Assembly (NCBI GenBank): GCA_050743265.1
Contig: JBOGEN010000225.1
Location: 1-64,000, forward strand
From: JBOGEN01 sp050743265
Lineage (GTDB): Bacteria; Actinomycetota; Actinomycetes; JBOGEN01
DNA: 64,000 nucleotides
Direction: 5' to 3'
The translations under genes and the position numbers were made by a program. How positions within the stretch are numbered: position 1 is the first letter of the stretch; each line of letters begins with the position of its first letter. Below, in pieces: positions 8,336-17,819 of the stretch. The notes below the pieces were generated by a model. The model was not told where the DNA came from. It worked only from the letters and a program-made list of their open reading frames with translations, and made no database searches.

Positions 8336-9880
8336 CTACTCGCCGTCCGGGTGCAGCGTGTAGGTGGGGAAGTTGCCCGGCAGCCGCTCCTCGTCCGGAC
8401 CCTGGGTGACCGCGCGGACGAGCAGCTCGCCGCCCACGAACGCGCCCCGCCAGGACGCGCCGTGCCCGCCGAACGTCTCCTCCTTGTCGCCGCGGGAGCG
8501 AGGCTGGTTGATGCCCACCTTGAATGCCCGAACCTCGGACGCGATGCGCTCGGCCGTCTCCGGGTCGTCGCAGGACACCGTCGCCACCAGCGAGCCGTTG
8601 CTCGCGTTCATCGCGGCGAGCAGCTCGGCCTCGGTGTCCACGATGACGATCGTGTCGACCGGGCCGAACGGCTCCGCATGGTGCAGCGAGGAGGGTGCCG
8701 GCGGCGCGAGAATGGCCACCGGGGCCATGTAGGCCGAGGTGTCCTGGCCGGGCAGGAAGTGTCCCTCGTCGAGCGTCCCCCGGTACAGCGGGACGCCCCC
8801 CTTGGCGATCGCTTCGTCCACCTGGCCCTGGAGCTCCTTGACCTTGGCGTCGTTGATGAGCGGGCCGAAGTCGAGCACGGGCAGGTCGTCGTCGGGCGAG
8901 GAGACGGCGAGCGGGTGCCCGAACCGCAGCGAGTCCACCGCCGGCAGGTACGCGGCGAGGAACTCGTGGAACAGGCCCCGCTGCACGACGAACCGGGGGT
9001 AGGCCGTGCAGCGCTGCTTGCCGTACTCGTGCGTCTTGCGAATCTGCGCGGTGAGCGTCTCCCAGTCGCTGAACTCCCAGACGCCCCAGCAGTTGAGGCC
9101 CTCCTGCTCGAGGACGTGCCGCTTGTCCGTGTCGGCGAGCGCGCCGGCGACCTGGCCGCCCGCGTCCCGGCCGCCGACGAAGGACACGCAGCTGATCTCC
9201 GGGGAGCGGATCAGCGCCGGGGAGAGCTCCGCCCCTCCGCCGCTGACCAGGCTGACCGGCAGGCCCTCACGGACGGCGAGCGCGCAGGCCAGGGTGAGGC
9301 AGACCAGCCCGCCGTCGGTCGGCGTCTTGGCGATGACCGCGTTGCCGGCCAGCACCTGGACCAGCATCGCGTGCACGAGCACGCTCATCGGGTAGTTCCA
9401 GCTCGCCACGTTGCTCACCGGGCCGTCGAGCGGACGGCGGCCCTCGAGCATGCGGTCCGCCTCCTCGACGTACCAGCGCACGCCGGAGATGCAGCGGTCG
9501 ACGTCCGCGGTCGCGAGCCTCCAGGGCTTGCCGATCTCCCACACGAGGGCGAGCGAGAGCAGGTCCCGGTGCTCGGTCAGCGCGTCCAGCGTCGCCGTCA
9601 CGCGTGCCTTGCGCTCGGCCAGCGGGACGTCGCCCCACTGGCGGTGCGCCTCCAGGCAGGCCTGCACGGCGGCCGAGGCCTCTGCGCTGGACAGCCGCGG
9701 CGGACCGGCGATCTCGCTGCCGTCCACCGGGCTGGTGGAGGGCGTCGGCTCACCGTCGGTCCGCCACTCGCCGCCCCACAGGTTGAGGACGCGGCCGTCG
9801 GCGAACGCCTCCGGTGCCACGGCCTGGCAGCGGCCGTACACCTCGCTCCACGAGGTTCCTGGCTTCAGGACGAGTGTCAT
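8336..9880 (-). CDS. Aldehyde dehydrogenase family protein, divergent
   Basis: A 514-residue NAD(P)-dependent aldehyde dehydrogenase. Visible family features are the Asn of SWNYP (Asn161), GNAVIAKTP with the cofactor-binding lysine, a Gly-rich SFVGGRDAGG loop, a general-base Glu in LEQEGLN near 258-260, and the nucleophile Cys291 in GKQRCTAYPR. The surroundings of the Cys and Glu differ from the common GQxC and ELGG motifs, so it is a divergent subfamily. ATG 9880 overlaps the stop of the upstream gcl-like gene by four bases (ATGA), and it is the last gene of the reverse-strand operon. Substrate is unknown; glyoxylate, glycolaldehyde or tartronate semialdehyde fit the context, and CoA-dependent oxidation of glyoxylate to oxalyl-CoA is a speculative alternative. 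Confidence 0.75.
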   Translation of the reverse strand: MTLVLKPGTSWSEVYGRCQAVAPEAFADGRVLNLWGGEWRTDGEPTPSTSPVDGSEIAGPPRLSSAEASAAVQACLEAHRQWGDVPLAERKARVTATLDALTEHRDLLSLALVWEIGKPWRLATADVDRCISGVRWYVEEADRMLEGRRPLDGPVSNVASWNYPMSVLVHAMLVQVLAGNAVIAKTPTDGGLVCLTLACALAVREGLPVSLVSGGGAELSPALIRSPEISCVSFVGGRDAGGQVAGALADTDKRHVLEQEGLNCWGVWEFSDWETLTAQIRKTHEYGKQRCTAYPRFVVQRGLFHEFLAAYLPAVDSLRFGHPLAVSSPDDDLPVLDFGPLINDAKVKELQGQVDEAIAKGGVPLYRGTLDEGHFLPGQDTSAYMAPVAILAPPAPSSLHHAEPFGPVDTIVIVDTEAELLAAMNASNGSLVATVSCDDPETAERIASEVRAFKVGINQPRSRGDKEETFGGHGASWRGAFVGGELLVRAVTQGPDEERLPGNFPTYTLHPDGE

Positions 9881-11616
9881 GCGCGCTCCAGACGTCCGGC
9901 AGCGGATGGGACGCTTTCCAGGTCGGGTGTCGGCTCGAACTCGACGACGCCGTCGAGGGACGTACCCATCGCGGCGTTCGCCTCCCGCTCGACCATGACC
10001 TCGACGAGCACGGGCACCTGGCTCCGCTCGGCCTCCTCGACGGCCCACGCCAGCGCCGGTCGGATGTCCCCCGGCGCCGTCACGCGGCGGGCCGCGCAGC
10101 CGAACGACTCCATGAGCGTGACGTGGTCGATGCCGCCCTCGCCGTAGTGCAGGTCGACGGCGTAATTCATGTCGTAGCCCAGCTCGGCCTGGCGGATCAG
10201 GCCGAGGTACTCGTTGTTCACCATGACGATCACGAACGGGATGCGGTACTGGGCCGCGACCGCGATCTCCTCCATGAGGAACTGGAACGAGTAGTCACCG
10301 GCGACCGCCACGACCTGCCGGTCGGGTTCGGCGCACTTCACGCCGATGGCGGCCGGCACCTCCCAGCCGAGCGGGCCCGCCTGGCCGCACACCAGGTAGT
10401 GGCGCGGGCGCTGCGTGTGCTGGAACTGGCCCGACCAGATCTGGTAAAGGCCGATGGCCGTGACGAACGTCGTGTCCGGGCCGAAGAACTCGTTCACCTC
10501 GCGGAAGACACGCGGCGGCTTGATCGGCTCGTCGTCGAAGTCGTCCCGGCGCAGCAGCGTGGAGCGCAGCTCGTCCACCCGCTCCGGCCAGGGACCTGCC
10601 ATCCGGGCGGGCGTGATCCGTGCCGCCTCGTCGCGGAGCGCGGCCAGCGTCGGGCGGGCGTGTCCGACGATGCCCAGCTCCGGCTCGAACACCTTGCCGA
10701 TCTGGGTCGGCTCGATGTCGACGTGGATGAATCGCCGGCCTTGCCGGTACGTCTCCAGGTCGCCCGTGTGCCTGTCCCCGAACCGGGCCCCGACCGCGAG
10801 GACGAGGTCGGACTCGAGGAAGGTGGCGTTCCCCCAGCGCGTCTGCGTCTGGATGCCCGCCATGCCGGCGAACAGCGGGTGGTCCTCCGGGAAGGCCCCC
10901 TTGCCCATGAGCGTGACGTGCACGGGCACCTGGAGGTACTCCGCGAGCGCGCGCAGCTCTTCCGTCGCGTCCGCGAGGATGACTCCGCCGCCGGCGAGGA
11001 TGAGCGGGCGCTCCGCAGTGAGCAGCATCTCCACGGCCATCTGCACGGGCTCGGGCCGCGGCTCGGGCACGTGCAGGGGCAGCGGGCCGTCGATCGCGGC
11101 GTCGTACAGGCACGTCCCGCGCTGCACGTCGAGCGGGAGGTCGATGAGCACCGGCCCAGGCCGCCCGGACCGTGCGATGCGGAACGCCTCACGGAACACC
11201 CAGGGCGCCTGGGCGGGCTCCTTGAGCTGCACCGCCCACTTCGTGACCGGCTTGGCGATCTCGACGATGTCGACGGCCTGGAAGGCCTCCTGGTGCAGCT
11301 TCGCCCGGGGGGCCTGGCCGGTGATGCAGATCATCGGGATCGAGTCGGCGAGCGCCGTGTAGAGCCCGGTCACCATGTTGGTGCCTGCGGGCCCCGACGT
11401 GCCGATGGCGACGCCGACGTTGCCGGTCACGCGCGCCCAGCCGTCCGCGGCGTGCGTGCCGCCCTCCTCGTGCCGGACCGTGAGGTGGCGGATGCTGCTC
11501 TTCTGCAGCGCTGAGTACAGCGGGAGGATCGCGGCTCCGGGGATGCCGAAGACGGTGTCGACCCCCTCCGACTCCAGGACGGAGGCCACAGCCTCCATCG
11601 CGGGCATTCGCTCCAT
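9877..11616 (-). CDS. gcl: Glyoxylate carboligase-like ThDP enzyme
   Basis: Predicted to join two glyoxylates into tartronate semialdehyde with loss of CO2. The 579-residue chain aligns well with Gcl: GIPGAAILPLYSAL near the start, CITGQAPRAKLHQEAFQAVD, IEPTQIGKVFEPELGI, CGQAGPLGWEVPAA, and the ThDP motif GDYSFQFLMEE followed by NNEYLGLIRQAE. Unusually, the position held by Val51 in E. coli Gcl is glutamate here (Glu50, in RHEEGGTHAADG), as in acetolactate synthases. The neighbours hyi and glxR support glyoxylate metabolism. GAGAGGGA precedes ATG 11616. Acetolactate-synthase-like activity is an alternative that the glutamate makes worth testing. Confidence 0.82.
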   Translation of the reverse strand: MERMPAMEAVASVLESEGVDTVFGIPGAAILPLYSALQKSSIRHLTVRHEEGGTHAADGWARVTGNVGVAIGTSGPAGTNMVTGLYTALADSIPMICITGQAPRAKLHQEAFQAVDIVEIAKPVTKWAVQLKEPAQAPWVFREAFRIARSGRPGPVLIDLPLDVQRGTCLYDAAIDGPLPLHVPEPRPEPVQMAVEMLLTAERPLILAGGGVILADATEELRALAEYLQVPVHVTLMGKGAFPEDHPLFAGMAGIQTQTRWGNATFLESDLVLAVGARFGDRHTGDLETYRQGRRFIHVDIEPTQIGKVFEPELGIVGHARPTLAALRDEAARITPARMAGPWPERVDELRSTLLRRDDFDDEPIKPPRVFREVNEFFGPDTTFVTAIGLYQIWSGQFQHTQRPRHYLVCGQAGPLGWEVPAAIGVKCAEPDRQVVAVAGDYSFQFLMEEIAVAAQYRIPFVIVMVNNEYLGLIRQAELGYDMNYAVDLHYGEGGIDHVTLMESFGCAARRVTAPGDIRPALAWAVEEAERSQVPVLVEVMVEREANAAMGTSLDGVVEFEPTPDLESVPSAAGRLERA

Positions 11617-11618
11617 GG

Positions 11619-12512
11619 TCAGTCCCTCTCTCGTCCGGACAGCGCCTCGATCACCTGCAGGAGCACCGAGTGGTCCAGCTCGCCGCGTCCGCTCGCGTTG
11701 GCGGCTGCGACGAGCTGGGCCACCAGGCCGGTCACCGGCAGCGCCACGTCGGCGGCGCGGGCGGAGGCCAGGGCGATCCCCATGTCCTTGTGGTGCAGCT
11801 CGACGCGGAAGCCGGGGGCGAACTCGCGGGCGAGCATGCCTGCCGCCTTCCGGTCGAGGACCGTGTTGCCTGCCAACCCGCCGCCGAGCACCTCGAGGCC
11901 GCGCGCGGCGTCCACACCGGACGCCTCGAGCAGCACGATCGCCTCGCTGACGAGCGAGATGATGCCCGCGACCATGAGCTGGTTCGCGGCCTTGACGGTC
12001 TGGCCGGCGCCGTGCGGGCCGACGTGCACGATGGTCTTGCCCATCACGTCGAAGAGCGGCCTGGCGGCCTCGACGTCCTCGGCCTCGCCACCGACCATGA
12101 TCGACAGGGCGCCCTCGACGGCTCCCTGTTCACCGCCGCTCACGGGTGCGTCCAGGACGCGTACGCCGACCTCCCGACCGGCCGCGGCGACCTCCCGCGC
12201 GGTCTCAGGACGGATGGTGCTCATGTCGACGAGGAGCGTGCCGGGGCTGGCAGAGGCCAGCACCCCTGGCGCGCCCTCGGAGCCGAGCACCACCTGCTCG
12301 ACGTCGGGGAAGTCGGGCAGCATCGTGATGACGGCGTCCGCGTCTGCGGTGGCCTCCTGCACGCTGCTGGCCGGCTTGGCCCCGGCGGTGGTGATCCGCT
12401 CGATGCTGCGGTCCGACCGGCCGTACCCGGTCACCTCGTAGCCGGCACGCACGAGTTTCGCGGCCATCGGGGCGCCCATGATGCCGGGCCCGATGAAACC
12501 GATGCGCTTCAT
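11619..12512 (-). CDS. glxR: Tartronate semialdehyde reductase (2-hydroxy-3-oxopropionate reductase)
   Basis: Reduces tartronate semialdehyde to D-glycerate with NAD(P)H. The 297-residue protein is a beta-hydroxyacid dehydrogenase: the N-terminal cofactor motif is GFIGPGIMGAPMAAKL, the substrate-binding block is VLDAPVSGGEQGAVEG near residue 122, and the catalytic lysine is in GAGQTVKAANQLMVAG near residue 170. GGAGG precedes ATG 12512. Two bases separate its stop from the gcl-like start, so the two are almost certainly cotranscribed and act in sequence. The family also includes 3-hydroxyisobutyrate dehydrogenases; the gcl/hyi context favours the glyoxylate role. Confidence 0.88.
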   Translation of the reverse strand: MKRIGFIGPGIMGAPMAAKLVRAGYEVTGYGRSDRSIERITTAGAKPASSVQEATADADAVITMLPDFPDVEQVVLGSEGAPGVLASASPGTLLVDMSTIRPETAREVAAAGREVGVRVLDAPVSGGEQGAVEGALSIMVGGEAEDVEAARPLFDVMGKTIVHVGPHGAGQTVKAANQLMVAGIISLVSEAIVLLEASGVDAARGLEVLGGGLAGNTVLDRKAAGMLAREFAPGFRVELHHKDMGIALASARAADVALPVTGLVAQLVAAANASGRGELDHSVLLQVIEALSGRERD

Positions 12513-12531
12513 GGACAGCCTCCTTCGCTGC

Positions 12532-13368
12532 TCAGGCCCGCGCTGTACGCGCGAGGGACGGGATCCAGCCGAAGCTCTCCGCGGACGGGCCCTGCGGCTT
12601 GTACTCCAGGCCGACGTAGCCCGTGTAGCCGGAGGACACGAGCGCGCCGAGCACCTCGTCGAAGTCGATGTCGCCGGTTCCCGGCTGGTGGCGACCCGGG
12701 TCGTCCGCCACCTGGACGTGGGCGATGCGGTCGGCGTGTGTGGTCACCACGTCGACGATGTCCTCGCCCATCCGGTGCAGGTGGTAGAGGTCGGCCAGGA
12801 AGGCCACGTTGTCCAGCCCGGCAGCCGCCCGGACACGGTCGACCACGTCGAGCGCCTGCCGCGTCGACGTGAGCGGGTAGTCGGCGCTCTCGTACGAGTT
12901 CAGCGCCTCGACGACGACCGTCGCCCCGATGCCGTCAGCCGCCTTCGCGGCACGGGAGAGGTTCTCGACCGCGAGGTCGTCCTGCTCGGCCGCGGAGACG
13001 TCGTCGGAGCGGTTCCCGTACAGGGCGTTGAGCACGCGGCACCCGGTCGTCTCGGCCAGCCCGACGGCGACGTCGATGTTCGCGCGGAACCTGTCGCTGT
13101 GGGCAGGGTGGGAGAGCAGGCCGCGCCAGCCGGCACCCATGTCGCCGGCGTCGAAGTTCAGCCCGACGAGGTGCGTGCCTGCCTGGTCCAGCGCGCGCCG
13201 CAGCGCGGAGAGCGCGTCGTCCGACGGCGTGGGCTCGTCGACGAACGGCCACCACAGCTCGACCGCGTCGAAGCCCGCGGCCGCCGCGGCGGCGGGGCGC
13301 TCGAGCAGGGGCAGCTCGGTGAACAGGATCGAGAGGTTGACGTCGTAGCGGAGGTCGTCGTGGGGCAT
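12532..13368 (-). CDS. hyi: Hydroxypyruvate isomerase-like TIM-barrel protein
   Basis: A 278-residue sugar-isomerase-type TIM barrel (xylose isomerase-like superfamily) predicted to interconvert hydroxypyruvate and tartronate semialdehyde. Typical segments are VNLSILFTELPLLER at the start, AVELWWPF, VVVEALNSYE with a metal-binding Glu, ADLYHLHRMGED, HVQVADDPGRHQPGTGDIDF and GLEYKP. ATG 13368 follows GAGAGGAAG; the longer in-frame extension has no such site. It lies upstream of glxR and gcl, the usual company of hyi in allantoin and glyoxylate operons. The isomerase assignment is by family and context. Confidence 0.85.
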   Translation of the reverse strand: MPHDDLRYDVNLSILFTELPLLERPAAAAAAGFDAVELWWPFVDEPTPSDDALSALRRALDQAGTHLVGLNFDAGDMGAGWRGLLSHPAHSDRFRANIDVAVGLAETTGCRVLNALYGNRSDDVSAAEQDDLAVENLSRAAKAADGIGATVVVEALNSYESADYPLTSTRQALDVVDRVRAAAGLDNVAFLADLYHLHRMGEDIVDVVTTHADRIAHVQVADDPGRHQPGTGDIDFDEVLGALVSSGYTGYVGLEYKPQGPSAESFGWIPSLARTARA

Positions 13369-13497
13369 CCGGCTTCCTCTCCGGTCGGGCATGACCGCCG
13401 GTCCGGTCCCGGTGCGGGTCGCGGGACGTTGCGGCGAGGACGGTCGGCGAATGGCGGTGCCGGCGGCCGGGTGGGCCACCGTGCCGCAGCGCGCGGG

Positions 13498-14388
13498 CTA
13501 GGCCGACGTGTGCGCGGGTCTGGCGGTGAAGAGATCGCGGACGAGCGCCGCGGTCTCACTGGGGGTGCGGCCGACACGTACGCCGGCCTTCTCGAGGGCG
13601 TCCTGCTTGGCCGCCGCGGTGCCGGAGGACCCGGAGACGATCGCCCCCGCGTGTCCCATGGTCTTTCCTGGTGGCGCGGTGAAGCCGGCCACGTAGCCGA
13701 ACACCGGCTTGGTGACGGACTCGGCGATGTACGCCGCAGCGCGCTCCTCGGCGTCCCCGCCGATCTCGCCGATGAGGACGATCGCCTCGGTGGCGGGGTC
13801 CTCCTCGAACGCGGCGAGGCAGTCGACGTGGGAGGTGCCGGTGACGGGGTCCCCGCCGATGCCGACACAGGTGGAGAAGCCGAGGTCGCCGAGCTCGAAC
13901 ATGAGCTGGTACGTGAGCGTCCCGCTCTTGGACACCAGGCCGATGGGCCCGGCACCCGTGATGTCGTCGGGGATGATCCCCGCGTTGGAGCCTCCGGGGC
14001 TCACGAGCCCGGGACAGTTGGGGCCGATGATGCGCGTCGTCCCGGCGGCGACGGCATGGGCGTAGAACCGGGCCGTGTCGTGCACGGGAATGCCCTCGGT
14101 GATGACGACGCACAGCGGCACTGCCGCGTCCACCGCCTCCTTCACGGCGGCCTCGGCGAAGCGCGGCGGGACGAACACCACGGACACGTTCGCGCCGGTG
14201 GCCTCGACAGCCTCGGCGACCGTGTCGAACACGGGGATGCCGTCGAGGTCCTGGCCTCCGCGTCCGGGGGTCACCCCGGCGACGATGGCCGTGCCCGCGG
14301 CACGCATGCGGCGGGTGTGCTTGGCGCCCTCGCCTCCTGTGATGCCCTGTACGAGGACGCGGCTGTTCTCGTCGAGAAGGATGGCCAT
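13498..14388 (-). CDS. sucD: Succinyl-CoA synthetase alpha-type subunit (SucD paralogue)
   Basis: Alpha subunit of a CoA ligase of the succinyl-CoA/malate-CoA synthetase type. The 296-residue protein has the CoA-binding Rossmann start with [38 protein letters not shown] and the phosphorylated histidine in [15 protein letters not shown] 14388 is used rather than an extension that would overlap the beta gene. The partner beta subunit ends two bases upstream. Both lie at the head of the glyoxylate operon rather than with TCA-cycle genes, so the pair may activate another dicarboxylate such as oxalate or malate. The substrate is inference. Confidence 0.85.
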   Translation of the reverse strand: MAILLDENSRVLVQGITGGEGAKHTRRMRAAGTAIVAGVTPGRGGQDLDGIPVFDTVAEAVEATGANVSVVFVPPRFAEAAVKEAVDAAVPLCVVITEGIPVHDTARFYAHAVAAGTTRIIGPNCPGLVSPGGSNAGIIPDDITGAGPIGLVSKSGTLTYQLMFELGDLGFSTCVGIGGDPVTGTSHVDCLAAFEEDPATEAIVLIGEIGGDAEERAAAYIAESVTKPVFGYVAGFTAPPGKTMGHAGAIVSGSSGTAAAKQDALEKAGVRVGRTPSETAALVRDLFTARPAHTSA

Positions 14389-14390
14389 GT

Positions 14391-15569
14391 CTACGCTCCC
14401 TGTCCCGCGAGCTCGGCGGCGAGCGCCGCGGCCGCGTCCATCGTGTCCACACTGCGGACGGCGGGGATCCCGGCGTCCGCGAGGATCCGGCGCCCGGCCT
14501 CGGCGTTGTTGCCGTCGAGCCGGACGACCAGGGGGCGGTCGACGCTGCTGCCGTCCTCGGAGTCGAGCAGGCGGGTCGCCCGCACGATCCCGTCGGCGAC
14601 CGCGTCGCACTGGGTGATGCCGCCGAACACGTTGATGAGGACGCTCTTGACGGAGGGGTCGGCCATGAGGACCGAGAGCGCGTCCGCCATCACCTGCGCG
14701 GACGCGCCGCCGCCGATGTCGAGGAAGTTCGCCGGCCGGACGTCGTAGGACTCCCCGGCGTACGCGACGACGTCGAGCGTGCTCATGACGAGCCCGGCAC
14801 CGTTGCCGATGATGCCGACCTGCCCGTCGAGCCGGACGTAGTTGAGGCCCTTGGACTTCGCGGTCGCCTCGAACCGGTCGCCACCCGCGACGTCGGTGAA
14901 CGCGGCGTGGTCCTCGTGCCGGAAGGCCGCGTTGTCGTCGAGGGTGACCTTGCCGTCGAGCGCGAGGAGCTGCCCGTCCGAGGTCCGGACCAGGGGGTTG
15001 ACCTCGACGAGGGTGGCGTCCTCGGAGGAGTAGACCTCCCAGAGCCGGGGGAGCAGCTCGGATGCCTGGTCCGCCAGGTCGGCGGGGAAGCCGGCCCGTT
15101 CCCAGAGACGTCGGGCCGCCGTGGCGTCGAAGCCGGCCGCGGGAGCCACCGGCTCGCTCAGGAGTGCGTCCGGACGCGTGGCCGCGACCTCCTCGATCTC
15201 GACGCCCCCTTCACGGGAGGCCAGCGCGCGGTGGGTCCGCTCCGCGCGGTCGAGCAGGAACGCGACGTAGTACTCCTCGGCGATGCTGCAGGCCTCGGTG
15301 ACGACGACGGTGTGCACCGGATGGCCCTTGATCGTCAGCGCGAGGATCTCCTCGGCCCGCTGGCCCGCCTCCTCCGGTGTCTCGGCGAGCTTGACCCCGC
15401 CCGCCTTGCCACGTCCGCCCGTCTTCACCTGTGCCTTGACGACGACCTTCCCGCCGAGCTCGCGTGCCGCCCCTGCGGCGGCGTCCCCGGAGGTCACGAC
15501 CCGCTGGGCGGTCACGGGCACGCCGTGCTTCTCGAAGAGCTGCTTGGCCTGGTACTCGAACAGGTCCAC
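14391..15569 (-). CDS. sucC: Succinyl-CoA synthetase beta-type subunit (SucC paralogue)
   Basis: ATP-grasp beta subunit of the CoA ligase. The 392-residue length is normal for SucC. It begins [18 protein letters not shown] and carries [19 protein letters not shown], the [20 protein letters not shown] block, and the C-terminal NFLDIGGGA and [11 protein letters not shown] motifs. GTG 15569 follows AGGGAGGAC with good spacing; the much longer open frame upstream is not coding. It is the first gene of the reverse operon, and an operator-like site lies about 70 bases upstream. It resembles actinobacterial SucC closely enough that a plain succinyl-CoA synthetase is possible; the location suggests a role in oxalate or glyoxylate catabolism. 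Confidence 0.85.
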   Translation of the reverse strand: MDLFEYQAKQLFEKHGVPVTAQRVVTSGDAAAGAARELGGKVVVKAQVKTGGRGKAGGVKLAETPEEAGQRAEEILALTIKGHPVHTVVVTEACSIAEEYYVAFLLDRAERTHRALASREGGVEIEEVAATRPDALLSEPVAPAAGFDATAARRLWERAGFPADLADQASELLPRLWEVYSSEDATLVEVNPLVRTSDGQLLALDGKVTLDDNAAFRHEDHAAFTDVAGGDRFEATAKSKGLNYVRLDGQVGIIGNGAGLVMSTLDVVAYAGESYDVRPANFLDIGGGASAQVMADALSVLMADPSVKSVLINVFGGITQCDAVADGIVRATRLLDSEDGSSVDRPLVVRLDGNNAEAGRRILADAGIPAVRSVDTMDAAAALAAELAGQGA

Positions 15570-15639
15570 GGCCGTCCTCCCTCGCGGGATCGGGGTGCGA
15601 GCCACCGCTGTGCAAGCGTCGGCGCGACAAGAGGCACAC

Positions 15640-15653
15640 GGTATACTGTATCC
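15640..15653 (-). promoter_or_regulatory. Putative operator of the sucC-gcl operon
   Basis: Reads GGATACAGTATACC on the reverse strand, an imperfect palindrome. The ATAC-x-GTAT core matches the sites in front of the MFS transporter and the oxc-like gene. Confidence 0.5.
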
Positions 15654-15886
15654 TTCTGCCCCACAACCACCGGTGTGGGTTCTTTGGCCTCCCGGCCCCC
15701 TCTGGCCCTTGCCGAAGCGGTGGTTCGCCGGCCTTGTCGTCGGCATTCGCCGGGCCCTCCCGGGCCGACGGGCCTCGCCGGGGTGAGGCCACTTCCCGAC
15801 GCGCTCACCGCCGGCAGGGGGTTGCGGGGTGTTGATCCCGGTCCGTCGGGTCTGGACAGTGCGTGATCGACCGCGGTACAACTGAT

Positions 15887-15907
15887 GGATACGGTATCCA
15901 GTACACC
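15887..15907 (+). promoter_or_regulatory. Putative operator of the OxlT-like transporter gene
   Basis: Contains the perfect palindrome GGATACGGTATCC (15887-15899) followed by AGTACACC. It would fall inside the coding frame if ATG 15885 were used, which is one reason to prefer the start at 15921. Confidence 0.55.
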
Positions 15908-15920
15908 GGAGATGAGCGTC

Positions 15921-17321
15921 ATGGCCGAGCCAGTGCCGTTGGTGACCGTGCGAGAGGTCAGGGACTTCTACGGGCGCCGGTACCGGGTGGGGGAGTCGCC
16001 GCAGCAGATCATGGGCCGCCACCGCAGGTGGATGCTCTGGCTGCCCTGGCTGGCGATGGCCGCCGTCAGCGTCCTGCAGTACGGGTACGGCATGCTCGTC
16101 CCGAGCCTGCAGCGCGTGCACGGCTGGACGCTTCCCGAGGCGATGTCGGTGCTCGCAGTCTGGGCCGTGTTCCAGGCGGGTGTCGCGTTCCCCGTCGTCT
16201 GGCTGCGGGAGCGCCACGCCATCGCGCCGTCCCGGATCATGCTCGCCGGCGGCCTGCTCTGCCTCGCCGGGCTCGTCGGGCTGGCCCATGCGGGCGGGCT
16301 CGTCACGGCCGTACTCACGTACGGGGTCCTCGGTGGGACGGGCGCCGGGCTCGTCTACGCCACCTGCGTCACGACCGTGAGCAAGTGGTACCCGGAGAGT
16401 CGAGGCCTCCGGATCGGTGTCGTCACCGGCGCCTTCGCGTACGGCTGCCTGCCGTTCGTCGCGGTCGTGGGCCTGGGGACCAGCGACGGGGGTGGCGTCG
16501 GAGGCGGCAGCCTCACGGGCCTGCTCGACGTCACCGGCGTCGTGCTCGCCGTCGTGGTGGTCGGCGCAGGTGTGCTGTTCCGCGACCCGCCGCAGGACTG
16601 GTGGCCCGCTCACCTAGACCCCCAGGCGTGGGCCGTGGACAAGACCCTGAACCGCAGCCTGCCCGGCAACATCCCGGCGGCCCGGCAGTACTCCACCGGC
16701 GAGGCCCTGCACACCGGCGTGCTGCCGGTGATGTACGCGATCCTCGTCTCGGTCACGGCCGTGTCCCTGCTCGGCATCGCCTACCTCGCCACGTTCGCCA
16801 CGGACATGGGCCTGGGCCCCGCCGCCGTCGCCCTGTGCGTGGGTGGGCTCGCCCTGGTCAACGGCGCCGGTCGCAGCTTCGCCTCGCGGGCGTCCGACCG
16901 GCTCGGCCGGCGCCGCACGCTCACCGCCGTGCTCACCGTCGAGGGGCTCGCCCAGTTCGGCCTCGTCGCCGCGGGCGAGACCGGGCACCCCGCGGGCCTG
17001 TTCGCGTGCGCGGTCATCGCGGGGCTCGGGGGCGGGGCGTTCTACCCGCTGTTCGGCAGCCTCGTGCTCGAGTACTTCGGTGAGCGCCGTGCCCTGCAGA
17101 ACTACGGTGTGGTGTACAGCGCGAAGCTGTTCGGCGCGGTGCTCGGCATCGGGGTGGCCAGCCTGCTCGTCACCACGTACGGCTACGGGACCGCGTTCGT
17201 CGCGGCGGGATTCCTCGGCCTGGTCTCCGCCGCGCTCACGGGGCTGCTGCGCAAGCCCGGACGTCCCACGGTGCCGCTTCCCCCTCCGTCGGCACGCCGG
17301 TCCACTCTCGTCGGGAGCTGA
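15921..17321 (+). CDS. MFS transporter, oxalate/formate antiporter-like (OFA family)
   Basis: A 466-residue inner-membrane protein with about twelve hydrophobic segments, predicted to carry oxalate or a related small carboxylate. The N-terminal half has the motif-rich stretch [22 protein letters not shown] and [22 protein letters not shown], which is typical of OxlT-like proteins where a glycine-rich helix precedes KWYP. The C-terminal half has [10 protein letters not shown], the MFS inter-helix motif. ATG 15921 follows GGAG; upstream ATGs at 15885 and 15912 are in frame, but the first lies on the operator. It is divergent from the sucC operon and shares an operator motif with it. Substrate is inferred from the cluster. 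Confidence 0.82.
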   Translation: MAEPVPLVTVREVRDFYGRRYRVGESPQQIMGRHRRWMLWLPWLAMAAVSVLQYGYGMLVPSLQRVHGWTLPEAMSVLAVWAVFQAGVAFPVVWLRERHAIAPSRIMLAGGLLCLAGLVGLAHAGGLVTAVLTYGVLGGTGAGLVYATCVTTVSKWYPESRGLRIGVVTGAFAYGCLPFVAVVGLGTSDGGGVGGGSLTGLLDVTGVVLAVVVVGAGVLFRDPPQDWWPAHLDPQAWAVDKTLNRSLPGNIPAARQYSTGEALHTGVLPVMYAILVSVTAVSLLGIAYLATFATDMGLGPAAVALCVGGLALVNGAGRSFASRASDRLGRRRTLTAVLTVEGLAQFGLVAAGETGHPAGLFACAVIAGLGGGAFYPLFGSLVLEYFGERRALQNYGVVYSAKLFGAVLGIGVASLLVTTYGYGTAFVAAGFLGLVSAALTGLLRKPGRPTVPLPPPSARRSTLVGS

Positions 17322-17341
17322 CCGACGCCCGTCGAGCCACC

Positions 17342-17768
17342 CAGCACGGACGCGTGGGAGGGACGGCCGATGGTCCTGCAGCCCGGCGGTGGGGTGATCG
17401 AGGGGCTCTACTGCCTGGAGCCCACGGCAGGCACGACGTCCTTGGGTCACCTTCCCCGCCGGGGGTCACCGCACGCGCTGGGGGTCCACCCGGGCGCCGT
17501 CGTGACCGTGGACACCGTGTCCCACGAGGGCATCCTCGAGGACCAGGGCAACGACCCGGCGTCCTTCTTCGGGGCGTACGGGGTCCCCAGGCGGCAGCTG
17601 TTGCGGGAAGCGTGCGCGCTCGCACCGTCTACCTGCCCGTGCAGGTGCCCGAGGCGCTGTTCTTCCTCGGGGACCGACCCGCACTTCGCCGAGTTCGGGG
17701 TGGGTGGCGTGCCGTGCGTGCTCGAGGCGCCGCTGCGGGTGACCGTGCGGCTGTCGCTGGCGTCCTGA
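17342..17768 (+). pseudogene. Decayed acetamidase/formamidase (FmdA-like) remnant
   Basis: Fragments of one FmdA-family protein appear in different frames. The first frame (from about 17370) reads GLYCLEPTAGTTSLGHLPR, then TVDTVSHEGILEDQGNDP, the N-terminal region of the family. After LLREACALA a block of roughly 200 residues is missing; a second frame continues with VYLPVQVPEALFFLGD (about 17627-17680), the region near the metal site. The first frame then resumes with GVPCVLEAPLRVTVRL, the usual C-terminal strand. The gene therefore carries a large internal deletion and at least two frame changes. A functional copy would release formate or acetate from amides, which fits a formate-using island. 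Function is assumed lost. Confidence 0.7.
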
Positions 17769-17819
17769 CCCCGCCGGTACGCCCGACGCCTGGCTGGGGC
17801 CGGGTGGCGGGAGAGGGCG

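Larger units (their letters stand above)
15570..15920. other. Divergent promoter region between sucC and the OxlT-like gene
   Basis: About 350 bases without a gene. It holds two operator-like motifs, one near each end (15640-15653 and 15887-15907), and a small CCCACA/TGTGGG hairpin at 15660-15679. The two ends probably serve the divergent operons. Confidence 0.6.

Noticed and set aside
15570..16613. A long N-terminal extension of SucC on the reverse strand.
   Set aside because: It runs antisense to the MFS transporter and through an operator; GTG 15569 has a good ribosome binding site and matches the family N-terminus.
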